DNA of 64,000 nucleotides from Adiantum capillus-veneris (Eukaryota > Streptophyta > Polypodiopsida > Polypodiales > Pteridaceae): contig CM043944.1 of the NCBI GenBank assembly GCA_014529385.2, positions 48,216,768 through 48,280,767 on the forward strand. The letters are read 5' to 3'. Of this stretch, positions 63,911-64,000 are shown piece after piece. The first letter of the stretch is position 1. Each line of letters begins with the position of its first letter. The position numbers were made by a program, and so were the translations under genes. The notes under the pieces were generated by a model. It was not told where the DNA came from. It saw only the letters and a program-made list of their open reading frames with translations, and ran no database searches.

Positions 63911-64000
63911 CTAAGCATAGAGAGAGTCTGACATGTGTCCCATGTGCCCCTTGAGAAAGGGGTGCCCTTTGGGTGAGTGGGAGGTTAAGTCAAAGATTCC

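Larger units (their letters stand above)
59878..64000. other. Downstream noncoding sequence
   Basis: The first few hundred bases are probably the Ariadne 3' UTR (no single clear poly(A) signal). Beyond that I see no supported gene. It is AT-rich with short tandem repeats (listed separately). Small frames at 61490-61867 and 62561-62906 have no recognisable domain and lie in repetitive-looking sequence. Confidence 0.5.

Overview
The window is plant nuclear DNA. It holds one recognisable host gene, buried in and split by a dense, nested pile of retrotransposons. The gene is a plant Ariadne-type RBR E3 ubiquitin ligase (ARI7/ARI8-like) on the + strand. Its 13 visible exons lie at 43288-44592 and 58634-59877. 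They join in perfect phase to an open frame of 529 codons, missing only the usual N-terminal acidic exon. The elements (long-LTR Ty3 with chromodomain-like tails, LTRs with telo-box-like AAACCCTA clusters, many CT/GA/TG microsatellites, long introns full of transposons) suggest a large-genome land plant. A fern or lycophyte would fit, but that is a low-confidence guess.

Layout. 1-8250: LTR remnants, a complete non-autonomous LTR element with 5-bp target duplications (2119-5005), a solo LTR (5834-6492) and further LTR pieces. 8248-13533: an apparent ~2.65-kb tandem duplication of a composite made of gag remnants and LTRs. 13534-14348: the rest of a Ty3 gag-pro fragment, ending in a pure C tract at 14325-14348. 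15027-23447: a nearly intact Ty3 element K on the - strand (1.47-kb LTRs, TSD CCTGC), inserted in an older LTR. 23453-26141: LTR and gag debris. 26142-42997: Ty3 element B (- strand), interrupted by Ty3 element A (+ strand, 27291-37925, TSD GAGTA). A itself contains a solo LTR (28744-29349, TSD GGCCA) and a non-autonomous Copia element (31425-34918, TSD CGACA). From 43288 the Ariadne gene runs through a 14,041-bp intron (44593-58633) carrying a decayed LINE (about 46.3-50.95 kb, + strand), LTR remnants and Ty3 element A2 (52823-58555, - strand, TSD CTGGC). 59878-64000 is noncoding as far as I can see, with short tandem repeats.

The LTRs of A, B, C, H and the solo copies share a conserved core (AAGAAATACCGAAAGGGG followed by a TTGGGGCCAATA box) at the R/poly(A) region. 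It is present even in the otherwise different LTR of K. A and A2 share a 10-bp deletion across the protease active-site codons. This suggests a defective subfamily that spread using proteins supplied by relatives such as B, H or K. Element boundaries are backed by TG...CA ends, TSDs, primer binding sites and polypurine tracts read directly from the sequence. Family names rest on remembered protein motifs; no database search was possible.
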